A stretch of DNA of 10,139 nt, taken from NCBI GenBank assembly GCA_015295885.1, contig DVEE01000235.1, positions 1 through 10,139 on the forward strand, written 5' to 3'. The stretch's first letter is position 1; every line of letters begins with the position of its first letter. The notes beneath the pieces were generated by a model. That model made no database searches, was not told the origin of the DNA, and was given only the letters and a program-made list of their open reading frames with translations. The DNA is from Leptolyngbyaceae cyanobacterium M65_K2018_010. Its GTDB lineage: Bacteria; Cyanobacteriota; Cyanobacteriia; Phormidesmidales; Phormidesmidaceae. The position numbers and the translations under genes were made by a program. Shown here piece by piece: positions 1 through 5,964 of this stretch.

Positions 1-41
1 GAAGCCCTCAGTCAATCTTGACTTCGCTCTTCCGCTATCGG

Positions 42-63
42 CTTAACCCGAACTCAGGTTAAC
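42..63. repeat. Short inverted repeat TTAACC/GGTTAA
   Basis: TTAACC at 43-48 and GGTTAA at 57-62 form an inverted repeat around an 8-nt centre, in the short stretch left of the exporter gene. The arms resemble half of a SphR/PhoB-type element, but they are inverted rather than direct repeats, so I do not call a Pho box. It may be an operator for a gene outside the window or chance. Nothing else is recognised in 1-93 apart from the hairpin at 79-92. Confidence 0.3.
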
Positions 64-78
64 CTACTTCTAGACTCA

Positions 79-92
79 GGGGGAGTTCCCCC
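79..92 (-). terminator. GC-rich hairpin just after the exporter stop codon
   Basis: GGGGGA (79-84) and TCCCCC (87-92) form a compact palindrome beginning two bases beyond the stop codon of the minus-strand exporter. Its position suggests a transcript-end hairpin. On the minus strand no T-run follows, so it is not a canonical intrinsic terminator. It may stabilise the 3' end. Confidence 0.35.
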
Positions 93-93
93 A

Positions 94-738
94 CTAGGCA
101 AAGCTCCGCACAGCGGCCCCCAGGGCAAAGGCCATAAACAACACCCCGGCGAACAGGGTAATAAAGCGTTCCGATAGGCGCCCAGCCACTAGCCGCCCGG
201 CAACCACTGCCAGTCCAATGCAGAGAAAGAACCCCGACAGGGCTCCTAGGGCGACTCCCACCGGAGAATGGCTAGCGGCCAGCATGACCGTGGTAATTTG
301 GGTGCGATCGCCCCACTCACCTAAAAACACCAGGCCAAAGGTTTTACCCGCAATGCCCAAAGCCGAAAGGGCTTGGGGATCAACCTGACCAGCCTCAGCG
401 GAGGCGATCGCCGCCCTGGCTTCCTCCTCTTCATCTTCGCTGGAGCAACTGTTGCCCATGCGAAAGCCGTCGTAGAGTAATTTGAGGCCAAAGGAGGCAA
501 ATAAAACCACCTCGCCAATGTGCACCCAACGCTCGGGTAAAAAGCCGATTACCTGACCCATGGTGACGGCCAGCAGGGTCATCATAGCTAGGGCGGCAAA
601 GGCACCTAAAAAAACAAGCCGCCGGGAATAGTTCATGGCCAGCAGCGCCGCAATGAAAAAGGTTTTATCCCCTAACTCGGCTAAGCCAACCAGAAGTAAA
701 CCAGCGGTAAAAGCAGTCAATAAATCTGAAAAAATCAT
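94..738 (-). CDS. mnx: Mn2+ exporter, Mnx/GDT1 (TMEM165, UPF0016) family
   Basis: A membrane cation exporter of the UPF0016/GDT1 family. In cyanobacteria the characterised member, Mnx, moves Mn2+ out of the cytoplasm, into the thylakoid lumen, preventing manganese toxicity and supplying photosystem II. From the ATG at 738 the protein has 214 residues, close to the usual length. Both signature motifs are present: ELGDKT at residues 21-26 and EWGDRT at 141-146, each inside a hydrophobic repeat half. The halves are joined by an acidic loop (SSEDEEEE, 99-106), typical of the family. The frame is open further up to a GTG at 810, but I choose 738: GAGAGGGG lies just upstream as ribosome-binding site, and the sequence between 738 and 810 is better explained as leader RNA. 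A yybP-ykoY Mn2+ riboswitch upstream independently supports the manganese role. Family is near certain. Mn2+ rather than Ca2+ as substrate follows from family and riboswitch. Confidence 0.93.
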   Translation of the reverse strand: MIFSDLLTAFTAGLLLVGLAELGDKTFFIAALLAMNYSRRLVFLGAFAALAMMTLLAVTMGQVIGFLPERWVHIGEVVLFASFGLKLLYDGFRMGNSCSSEDEEEEARAAIASAEAGQVDPQALSALGIAGKTFGLVFLGEWGDRTQITTVMLAASHSPVGVALGALSGFFLCIGLAVVAGRLVAGRLSERFITLFAGVLFMAFALGAAVRSFA

Positions 739-742
739 GGGG

Positions 743-773
743 CCCCTCTCAAGGAATTGATCTAGCTTGAGGG
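743..773 (-). promoter_or_regulatory. Hairpin sequestering the exporter ribosome-binding site
   Basis: On the minus strand CCCTCAAG (773-766) can pair with CTTGAG-A-GGG (753-744), leaving one bulged A and a 12-nt loop. The 3' arm contains the GAGAGGGG ribosome-binding site (750-743) of the ATG at 738. This looks like the expression platform of the upstream riboswitch: folded, it hides the site; opened, it allows translation. The pairing is seen in the sequence. The coupling to Mn2+ binding is inferred from the family, where ligand normally turns exporter expression on. Confidence 0.6.
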
Positions 774-804
774 AACCTGGAGAGAAAAGCATAGGCCTCA
801 CCAA

Positions 805-828
805 GCTCACATCCAGCTAGATGTGAAC
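805..828 (-). promoter_or_regulatory. Leader hairpin between riboswitch and start codon
   Basis: The arms 805-814 and 819-828 form a 10-bp stem (two G-U pairs on the transcribed strand) with an AGCT loop, immediately after the riboswitch aptamer. No T-run follows, so it is not a classical terminator. It may be an accessory part of the expression platform. It also contains the GTG at 810, arguing against that codon as the start. Confidence 0.5.
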
Positions 829-830
829 TA

Positions 831-953
831 AGTGAAGGTCTCGCTGGACACGATTAGGCTTGAAGCACTAGGCTATCGAGTCGTCTGGGCCAGGCTCATC
901 ACCAGCATGTTGACCACAGACCTCTGAATGTTATCAGAAGCTACTCCCCTTCA
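831..953 (-). ncRNA. yybP-ykoY manganese riboswitch (aptamer)
   Basis: Read on the minus strand, this leader holds the hallmark pieces of the yybP-ykoY Mn2+ riboswitch class in order: GGGGAGTAGC after the 5' arm, GGTCAACA in the middle, CAGACGA further on, and CAGCGAGACCTT at the 3' end. The closing stem P1 is perfect: TGAAGG (953-948) pairs with CCTTCA (838-833). The class senses Mn2+ through two docked loops and controls manganese exporters. It sits directly upstream of an Mnx-type gene, which is the expected partner. Seen: motifs, closing stem, position. Inferred: the ligand response in this organism. Confidence 0.9.
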
Positions 954-962
954 ATAGAATTG

Positions 963-992
963 AGTATATCAGGGAACTCTGGGGCTCTACAA
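963..992 (-). promoter_or_regulatory. Promoter for the riboswitch-mnx transcript
   Basis: On the minus strand TTGTAG (992-987) and TATACT (968-963) are separated by 18 bp. The -10 element matches consensus well and the -35 matches in its TTG half. Transcription would start near 956, within a few bases of the riboswitch 5' arm, which supports the call. Confidence 0.6.
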
Positions 993-998
993 GCTATT

Positions 999-1097
999 GG
1001 GCACCTCAAAAGATTCAGATTTTCGTGAGACTGACAACGTGATGCCAAGGGTTCGAGTCTCCTGAAATCCGCCAAAAGGCAATTAATCGAGGTGCCC
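999..1097. other. Nested inverted-repeat element with tRNA-like 3' half
   Basis: A perfect 9-bp inverted repeat, GGGCACCTC (999-1007) and GAGGTGCCC (1089-1097), encloses a second imperfect stem (1018-1032 with 1056-1069, core GAGACT/AGTCTC) and a small GCC-AAAA-GGC hairpin (1071-1080). On the plus strand, 1048-1074 reads like the T-arm and 3' end of a tRNA: GGGTTCGAGTC, a 7-nt acceptor-like strand, then a discriminator G and CCA. No matching 5' tRNA half (acceptor, D-arm, anticodon arm) exists upstream. It could be a structured RNA, a degenerate tRNA or attachment-site remnant, or a small palindromic mobile element. It lies in the 811-1229 stretch with no protein gene; from about 1100 to 1229 I recognise nothing. 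Confidence 0.5.
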
Positions 1098-1229
1098 TAT
1101 TGTTCCGATCGACCGATTCAATCGCTGGTTAGCTTCACAGCCGTGTAAGAGAGCTGAAACCCCTATTCTCGCCTCCTTCACCGGAGTTACCACCAAACCC
1201 TGGTCGAAAGCCAGCCAACCTGGCCCTTG

Positions 1230-2900
1230 CTATCCCCGCGGTGTCATGGGCGGCAGAAATGGTGCCCGCACCAGGTGCCAATCGCCCAGGGTGGCAATGA
1301 TTTCGTAGCCGCCAGCTTCGGGCAGAGGTACGATCCGGCCATTGCCCCAGGCGTATTCCTCGGAGGGGATTTGGCTCCAGTCCGTGAGGGGACGGCCCAG
1401 GTGAGGGGTGTAGAACGTCAGTAAAATAGTGTCGCGATCGCCGCCAGGTTGAATCATGTGAATGGCATGGTGGGCCAGAATCGGGGCGATTGGCTCCGTA
1501 GTCAGGGCAGTTTTAATAGCTGGGCTGTAGTTGCCCCAGAGGCCGGTTAAAAAGGCGGCGGCAATGCCCAACCAGGGCCCCAGTAACCAGCCCCACTGCC
1601 ATAGTTTTTGCTGTAGCAAGGAAACTCGGTGTGGGCGGTTCACAGCCATTAGCCAGGGCACCAGCCAGCCAACTCCGCCCAACACACCTAGCCAACCGTA
1701 GGGGCGAATTTCATCGCCAATGAGTTCTCCTGGAGTCAGCAGTAGGGCGGCCCCCGCCGACAGGAAGAGAATGGCTAGCACGCCAATCGCCCAACTCAGG
1801 CCCACAGCTACCCGATAGCGTCGCGGTGCTCTGGATCGGTACCACCGACCCAGATGCTCCAACCCCACCCCGGCCAGCAAGGCCAGAAAAGGGTAGATCT
1901 GCAGAGAGTAGTACCAGGTGCGGGTATCAAACAGGCTGAGCAGCATCAACAGCACGACAGGATACCCCAACCAGAGGGTGCGGCGGCCCACCTGGGGATG
2001 ACGCCAGAGCAACCAGGCCCCCACCAGTGCAAAGAGTACCCAGGGAAAGGTAGTAGCAGGAATATGCCACAGGTAGTAAGTGATCGTGGTGGTGGATTGA
2101 AAGGTGGCTGGGGTGGCGCTCTCAGAGCCCGCCCGGGAGAGTAAAATAACTTTCTCGAAGAGTTGGTTCAGGGGCAGCGGGCCGTAGCGGGCAACGCTCC
2201 GGCTGAGCCAAATGGCCGAGGGCACAGCCCCAAACAGCAGCCCGTAGTAGAGCCCAAGGTTGGTGAGGTGGCGGTTGGACCTATGGCTCCAAATCAAGTA
2301 AGGCAGCAGGGCGATCGCTGGCAGGACAATCATCACGCTTTTAGCCAGAAAACCGATGCTGAGGGCAATGCCCGCCAACATACCCCAACCAATCCGCTGG
2401 TGGGGGTGGTCTTCGCTGTGGAGCAGGGCCCAAATGGCAAACAGCTCTAGAGCCACCAGCACCATATCCTGGGTAGCCAGTTTGGTTGATTGCATCCACA
2501 GGGGCATTACCGCCAGAATGGCGGCGCCCCAAAGGCCAGCGGTGGGGGGCAGGAGTCGTCGCCCAATTCGCCAGGTTAAAAAAATGGAAACTACGGAGGC
2601 CACTATACTGGGCAGGCGGGCAGCCCACTCACTGCGACCAAACCAGTGATAGCTGAGTGCAATCAACCACTGGGCCCCAATGGTGCGATCGAAGATGGGG
2701 GATCCCCACCAGCCCACGGTAATCCAGTCATTTTTCTCTAGCATCCAGCGAGCTTGCTGGGCGTAGTAGCCCTCGTCGTAGGCCATCAAACTCTGCTGGG
2801 GGTGGCTGAGCAGTATCAACCCACCGGCCCAAAGGAGCAGCCATAGCCACTCCTGATGTAATAGAGAGCGTAATCCGTAGGAAAGGCGTTTAGACAACAT
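1230..2900 (-). CDS. GT-C fold glycosyltransferase, family 39 / ArnT-like (PMT_2)
   Basis: A polytopic inner-membrane glycosyltransferase of 556 residues, the usual size for the ArnT/PMT_2 group. These enzymes transfer a sugar from a polyprenyl-phosphate donor to lipid, polysaccharide or protein on the periplasmic face. After a first membrane helix (about 18-31) the first outer loop carries the acidic pair D42-E43 in YDEGYYA, where the family keeps its catalytic aspartate. A conserved region with DRTIGAQWL and RLPSIVASV follows, then many hydrophobic helices to about residue 480. A short non-membrane tail (about 490-556) follows; its role is unknown. The ATG at 2898-2900 is used; it has no strong ribosome-binding site. 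The gene stands alone, between the manganese exporter on the same strand and the divergent exbD. Family call is firm; the sugar and acceptor cannot be told from sequence. Confidence 0.88.
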   Translation of the reverse strand: MLSKRLSYGLRSLLHQEWLWLLLWAGGLILLSHPQQSLMAYDEGYYAQQARWMLEKNDWITVGWWGSPIFDRTIGAQWLIALSYHWFGRSEWAARLPSIVASVVSIFLTWRIGRRLLPPTAGLWGAAILAVMPLWMQSTKLATQDMVLVALELFAIWALLHSEDHPHQRIGWGMLAGIALSIGFLAKSVMIVLPAIALLPYLIWSHRSNRHLTNLGLYYGLLFGAVPSAIWLSRSVARYGPLPLNQLFEKVILLSRAGSESATPATFQSTTTITYYLWHIPATTFPWVLFALVGAWLLWRHPQVGRRTLWLGYPVVLLMLLSLFDTRTWYYSLQIYPFLALLAGVGLEHLGRWYRSRAPRRYRVAVGLSWAIGVLAILFLSAGAALLLTPGELIGDEIRPYGWLGVLGGVGWLVPWLMAVNRPHRVSLLQQKLWQWGWLLGPWLGIAAAFLTGLWGNYSPAIKTALTTEPIAPILAHHAIHMIQPGGDRDTILLTFYTPHLGRPLTDWSQIPSEEYAWGNGRIVPLPEAGGYEIIATLGDWHLVRAPFLPPMTPRG

Positions 2901-2909
2901 GGCTATGGA

Positions 2910-2924
2910 GGGGCATTTTGCCCC
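2910..2924 (-). other. GGGGC/GCCCC hairpin in the glycosyltransferase leader
   Basis: GGGGC (2910-2914), a 5-nt centre ATTTT, and GCCCC (2920-2924) form a perfect stem ending nine bases upstream of the glycosyltransferase start codon. It takes the place where a ribosome-binding site would be expected, and none is seen. It could influence translation of that gene. Confidence 0.4.
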
Positions 2925-3028
2925 TGCTCAACTCTATGGAACGCCAGTTCACCCTTGCCCGTTAACCCTGATGTTTGTCGATGCCGCTGTTATTGATGCA
3001 GAGCTAGCTGAGACTGGAATTAGCCTCC

Positions 3029-3034
3029 TATACT
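3029..3034 (+). promoter_or_regulatory. Putative -10 element upstream of exbD
   Basis: TATACT lies 31 bp before the exbD start codon, in an AT-richer patch. No good -35 hexamer is seen at the usual distance. The call rests on the -10 match and position only. Confidence 0.4.
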
Positions 3035-3065
3035 AAACCCATTCCCCCATTTAGAGCCGAGCTTT

Positions 3066-3485
3066 ATGCGTTTCAAAAATCGCCAGTCAGGGTCTCAGAT
3101 TCCTGAGGTGAACCTGGTGCCTATGATGGATGTGCTGATGACGGTGCTGACCTTTTTCATCATCATTTCCATGAGCTTGACCGGCCAGCAGTTGTTAAAT
3201 GTGCGCTTGCCGCGATCGGTCGCTGGCGATGACCTGGGGGAAACCCAGGTGGTAGAGATTGAAGCCATGGTCGTAGGGCTGGATAAGGAAGGTAAGCTGG
3301 TGCTCGGCAATGAGACCCTGGCCTTTAACCAACTGGCTCAGCAAGTACGCGCTTACTTTGCGCAAAACCCAAATGGCAAGCTGGTGTTGAAGGCGGATCG
3401 GGATCTGAGCTACAGCCAGGTAGCCGCTCTGTTAACGGATTTGCGAGCAATTGGGGGGAATCGAGTTTCTTTGGCAGTGGAATGA
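3066..3485 (+). CDS. exbD: ExbD/TolR-type biopolymer transport protein
   Basis: A 139-residue single-pass inner-membrane protein of the ExbD/TolR family. With ExbB/TolQ it forms the proton channel that energises TonB or Tol. A short basic cytoplasmic N-terminus is followed by the signature VNLVPMMDVLMTVLTFF; the membrane aspartate that carries protons is D22. The single helix spans about 18-40. A periplasmic domain follows, ending in the usual block with LKADRDLSYSQV and a last strand NRVSLAVE. Length is normal. The ATG at 3066 is the natural start, with only a weak GAG upstream. The usual partner exbB is not next to it: upstream is the divergent glycosyltransferase, downstream is pstS. The partner must be encoded elsewhere. 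TolR function is an alternative, but two TonB-type genes follow at 4998-6939, which favours a TonB role. Confidence 0.9.
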   Translation: MRFKNRQSGSQIPEVNLVPMMDVLMTVLTFFIIISMSLTGQQLLNVRLPRSVAGDDLGETQVVEIEAMVVGLDKEGKLVLGNETLAFNQLAQQVRAYFAQNPNGKLVLKADRDLSYSQVAALLTDLRAIGGNRVSLAVE

Positions 3486-3665
3486 GCCAAGTCCCGACCC
3501 TAGCCGAATCAAACCATAACGGTTCCTGAATGGATAAAGTCCAGCGGAAGCCCTGCTGGGTAGGTGTTTCAGCCTTCCCCAGGCACCTCACGCCGACGAG
3601 AACCGCTATCTTTCTAACCAGGAAGAAGACTCCGGTGGGCCAAGAACCCCACGCTCGCCGAGAGA
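3486..3665. other. Intergenic stretch between exbD and the Pho box
   Basis: This is the left part of the roughly 300-bp exbD-pstS gap. No coding potential is evident. Two weak hairpins can be drawn, CCAGC/GCTGG (3541-3559) and AGGTG/CACCT (from about 3561). Neither has a T-run, so no clear exbD terminator is called. Confidence 0.4.
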
Positions 3666-3706
3666 ATTAACTTTTGCTTAATTCTTTTTGAACCTGGTCT
3701 TACTCA
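3666..3706 (+). promoter_or_regulatory. Pho box (SphR/PhoB-type) upstream of pstS
   Basis: Four 8-bp units occur at exact 11-bp spacing: ATTAACTT (3666), CTTAATTC (3677), TTGAACCT (3688) and CTTACTCA (3699). Each resembles the cyanobacterial Pho-box unit CTTAACCT (6, 5, 6 and 5 of 8 matches), with the 3-bp spacers expected for SphR/PhoB dimers. The position, 85 bp before a phosphate-binding protein gene, agrees. It indicates induction under phosphate starvation. Confidence 0.75.
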
Positions 3707-3710
3707 AACC

Positions 3711-3737
3711 ATCGGCTTCTCTTAGGGTTGAGCCGAT
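3711..3737 (+). promoter_or_regulatory. Inverted repeat ATCGGCT/AGCCGAT in the pstS leader
   Basis: ATCGGCT (3711-3717) and AGCCGAT (3731-3737) are perfect 7-bp inverted arms around a 13-nt centre, directly after the Pho box. A TATTCT at 3737-3742 could be a -10 element. The repeat may be an additional operator or a leader hairpin; the sequence does not decide. Confidence 0.4.
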
Positions 3738-3790
3738 ATTCTCCCTAATGGCCCAATTGATGTCTTTGAAAGCGCCATGGAGAGTGTTGT

Positions 3791-4711
3791 ATGAACCTGA
3801 GTAGACAAAAGTTTAACCGCTATGTCCTAGCTGGGACCATGACCGCTCTGTTGACATTGGGACTAGCTGCTCCCAGTGCGTTTTCTCAGAATACGACCAT
3901 CCAGATTGACGGTTCTAGCACCGTATTTCCCATCAGTGAAGCCATGGCAGAGGAATTCATGGCGGAGAATCGCAATGTTCAAGTCACTGTGGGTGTATCA
4001 GGAACCGGGGGTGGCTTCAAAAAGTTTTGTGCTGGTGAGCTAGATATTACCGGGGCTTCCCGTCCGATTAAGTCCTCTGAGGCCGATGCTTGCAAGGCCG
4101 CTGGAATTGAATATGTTGAAGTCCCCATTGCTACTGATGCTTTGACAGTAGTGATCAACCCTCGCAATACCTGGGCTACGAACATGACCGTTGAGCAGCT
4201 CAAAAAGCTCTGGGAACCTGCCGCGGAGGGTACGATTACTCGCTGGAATCAGATTGACCCCAGTTGGCCTAATGCCCCCATTGATCTCTTTGGTCCGGGT
4301 ACTGACTCGGGCACCTTTGACTACTTCACTGAGGTGATTGTTGGCGAAGCGGGTGCTAGCCGGGCTGACTACACCGCTAGCGAAGACGACAACATTCTGG
4401 TCTTGGGGGTTTCCCGGGATGTCAATGCCCTAGGGTATTTTGGCTTAGCCTACTATTTGGAAAACCAGGGAACTCTGCGGGCCGTTTCCATCGATGGTGT
4501 ATCTCCCACTCCAGAGCATGTGGAAGATGGCACCTATAAACCCTTGTCACGGCCTTTGTTTATATACGTGAAAAAAACTAGCCTGAGTGATCGACCTGAG
4601 GTGCGTGCCTATGTCGAGTTTATGCTGGAAAATGCCTCAGAAATCGTACCTGAAGTGGGCTATGTTCCTCTGTCAGACCAGCGTTACTCCTCAATTTTGG
4701 CAGGGCTGTAG
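3791..4711 (+). CDS. pstS: Phosphate ABC transporter substrate-binding protein PstS/SphX
   Basis: A periplasmic phosphate-binding protein of 306 residues that captures inorganic phosphate for the PstCAB importer. A signal peptide occupies about residues 1-32 (basic start, hydrophobic core to LAAPSAFS), with likely cleavage before Q33. It has no lipobox cysteine, so the product should be soluble. The phosphate-binding loops are all present: GSSTVFP (41-47), SGTGGGFKKF (70-79), GASRP (88-92) and GPGTDSGTFDYF (168-179). Cys80 and Cys101 could form a disulfide. The start is supported by GGAGAG (3779-3784) six bases before the ATG. A four-unit Pho box lies upstream. pstC, pstA and pstB are not adjacent; the next gene is TonB-like, so this is a detached binding protein, as with some cyanobacterial sphX/pstS copies. 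The family is certain; SphX versus PstS subtype is not resolved. Confidence 0.95.
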   Translation: MNLSRQKFNRYVLAGTMTALLTLGLAAPSAFSQNTTIQIDGSSTVFPISEAMAEEFMAENRNVQVTVGVSGTGGGFKKFCAGELDITGASRPIKSSEADACKAAGIEYVEVPIATDALTVVINPRNTWATNMTVEQLKKLWEPAAEGTITRWNQIDPSWPNAPIDLFGPGTDSGTFDYFTEVIVGEAGASRADYTASEDDNILVLGVSRDVNALGYFGLAYYLENQGTLRAVSIDGVSPTPEHVEDGTYKPLSRPLFIYVKKTSLSDRPEVRAYVEFMLENASEIVPEVGYVPLSDQRYSSILAGL

Positions 4712-4803
4712 TTCTAGCCAAATCTAGATAGAACCCTTCTGAGGTGATGCCAAGTTCTTCAATTCGGGTTCCATCGGTTAAAGGTTCGTAATGCTTACTT
4801 TCG

Positions 4804-4837
4804 TCAGCCCTACAAGCCAAGCCACCTGTAGGGCTGA
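4804..4837 (+). terminator. Strong 11-bp inverted repeat downstream of pstS
   Basis: TCAGCCCTACA (4804-4814) and TGTAGGGCTGA (4827-4837) are perfect 11-bp arms around a 12-nt loop, 92 bp after the pstS stop. No T-run follows, so it is not a textbook intrinsic terminator. It probably ends or protects the pstS mRNA, or is an operator-like palindrome. Confidence 0.5.
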
Positions 4838-4856
4838 TTCCGGAAAGTGATTGAGC

Positions 4857-4883
4857 CCTTGGAAAGACCTACTCCTTCCAGGG
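4857..4883 (+). terminator. Second hairpin, possible terminator before the TonB-like gene
   Basis: CCTTGGAA (4857-4864) pairs with TTCCAGGG (4876-4883), eight pairs with one G-U, and is followed by the T-rich CCTTGTTTCTATCC. Together with the larger hairpin 20 bp upstream it could terminate pstS transcription. A run of eight Gs follows at 4912-4919. Confidence 0.4.
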
Positions 4884-4997
4884 GCCTTGTTTCTATCCTG
4901 AGTCAGTGATTGGGGGGGGTGGGATGACTCAGCCTTAGCTTTGTCTCCACGATTACTCTTAGATTTAATCGGCCTTAACTTGCGGGCAATCATTTTC

Positions 4998-5861
4998 ATG
5001 GGAGAGTCTGTTCAAACCCATCGCACAGTACCACCAACCTGGGTTAAGACCCTGATCGCCCCTTTGTTGGTGGTTTCGCTTGGGCTACACGGATTGCTCT
5101 TGCTGGCTCCGGTGCCCTCGCGACCCGTGACGGAGGCCGAAGAGGATAGTCAGCCTGAGGAGGAGTTTGTTGATCTACTAAGTATCGGTACCTTACCTGT
5201 GGCAGAGCCGGAGCCAGAATTGCCCGAAACGGCTCCGCCCCCCGAGTCAGCGCCTCCTCCAGCTCAGGCTACCGCTCCGACGGCCCCCACCCAGCCGCTT
5301 ATTCCAGCCGCTTACCCGGATACGTCCCCACCAGACCCGTCTCTGGCCGATGCCCCTACCCCTGCTGAGCCCGCCTTTACCGCTGAGCCCCAACCCAGCC
5401 CACCAGCAACATTCATCCAGGAGGAAGAAGTCGTTGAGATTTTTACTCGCCTGACCCGTGGGTCTGGAGATAGTGACTTCGACTCGACGGAAACCGCCTT
5501 TCCCTATGCGGCCTATGCCACCCGCCAGGGCATTGGGGAATGGTCGGCCGCAGAGCAGGCCTGTTTTTTCACTGAGATTAGCGCCGAATCCTACGTTCCC
5601 CATGCCAATGTGGTGTCGCTGCGATATCTCACCCGCAATGTTCAATTTATTGAGAGCCAAGATATTCCCCGTACTTTTCCAGCCCCGGAATTTCAGATTA
5701 ACAACCTGAGTGGTGGGTACTGTGGTCGACCGTTGTTTGAAATTTTGAAGGGGGGACAGTCATCTTTGTTTATTTCAGTCGTCGGGGTCGGAGTTGGAGC
5801 TAGAGGCCAGCAAGCTTCTGGGTTAGTGATTATTTGGTCTAGGGATCCCAGGATCGGTTGA
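4998..5861 (+). CDS. TonB-like membrane-anchored protein with non-canonical C-terminus
   Basis: A 287-residue protein with TonB architecture. A short cytoplasmic N-terminus and one membrane helix (about 18-38, LLVVSLGLHGLLLL) are followed by an acidic then proline-rich linker (about 42-140) and a folded periplasmic C-terminal part (about 141-287). The helix holds the S-x3-H pair (S27, H31) matching S16/H20 of E. coli TonB, needed to couple to ExbB-ExbD. The anchor is almost the same as that of the next gene, so the two probably arose by duplication. The C-terminal part lacks the TonB signature (GxV...DG...SSG). It instead has YLTRNVQF, QDIPRTFP, PLFEIL and LVIIWSRDPR, plus cysteines C189 and C242 that might pair. 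I do not recognise this domain. The start is the ATG at 4998, aligned with the paralogue; a TTG at 4941 would add 19 residues. Likely a partner or variant of TonB. Confidence 0.72.
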   Translation: MGESVQTHRTVPPTWVKTLIAPLLVVSLGLHGLLLLAPVPSRPVTEAEEDSQPEEEFVDLLSIGTLPVAEPEPELPETAPPPESAPPPAQATAPTAPTQPLIPAAYPDTSPPDPSLADAPTPAEPAFTAEPQPSPPATFIQEEEVVEIFTRLTRGSGDSDFDSTETAFPYAAYATRQGIGEWSAAEQACFFTEISAESYVPHANVVSLRYLTRNVQFIESQDIPRTFPAPEFQINNLSGGYCGRPLFEILKGGQSSLFISVVGVGVGARGQQASGLVIIWSRDPRIG

Positions 5862-5964
5862 AGAACTGGTTACCCATCCCCCTCAACCTAAGCCAACTTT
5901 GTATCTAGTATTAGAAGCAATAGTCCCTCTTTTGGGTGTTAGCCTAGCCCCAATCTGACCTTCT

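Noticed and set aside
739..810. Upstream N-terminal extension of the Mn exporter from a GTG at 810 or an ATG at 790-792
   Set aside because: The stretch forms leader hairpins, the GTG lies in a stem, and the clear ribosome-binding site serves the ATG at 738, where the family's N-terminus begins.
999..1074. Complete tRNA gene ending in CCA
   Set aside because: The T-arm and CCA are convincing, but there is no 5' acceptor strand, D-arm or paired anticodon stem in the 76-90 nt upstream. It is kept only as a tRNA-like element.
1227..2649. Several plus-strand open frames opposite the glycosyltransferase gene
   Set aside because: They are antisense to a clear 556-codon gene, with low-complexity composition and no start signals.
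4952..4981. Pho-box-like units at 11-bp spacing (ATTACTCT, ATTTAATC, CTTAACTT) before the TonB-like gene
   Set aside because: Only the last unit matches well, and the array ends 16 bp before the start codon, which would place the promoter start inside the gene.
4941..4997. TTG start giving 19 extra residues on the TonB-like protein
   Set aside because: The ATG at 4998 gives an N-terminus that parallels the neighbouring TonB. The added part has no counterpart there.
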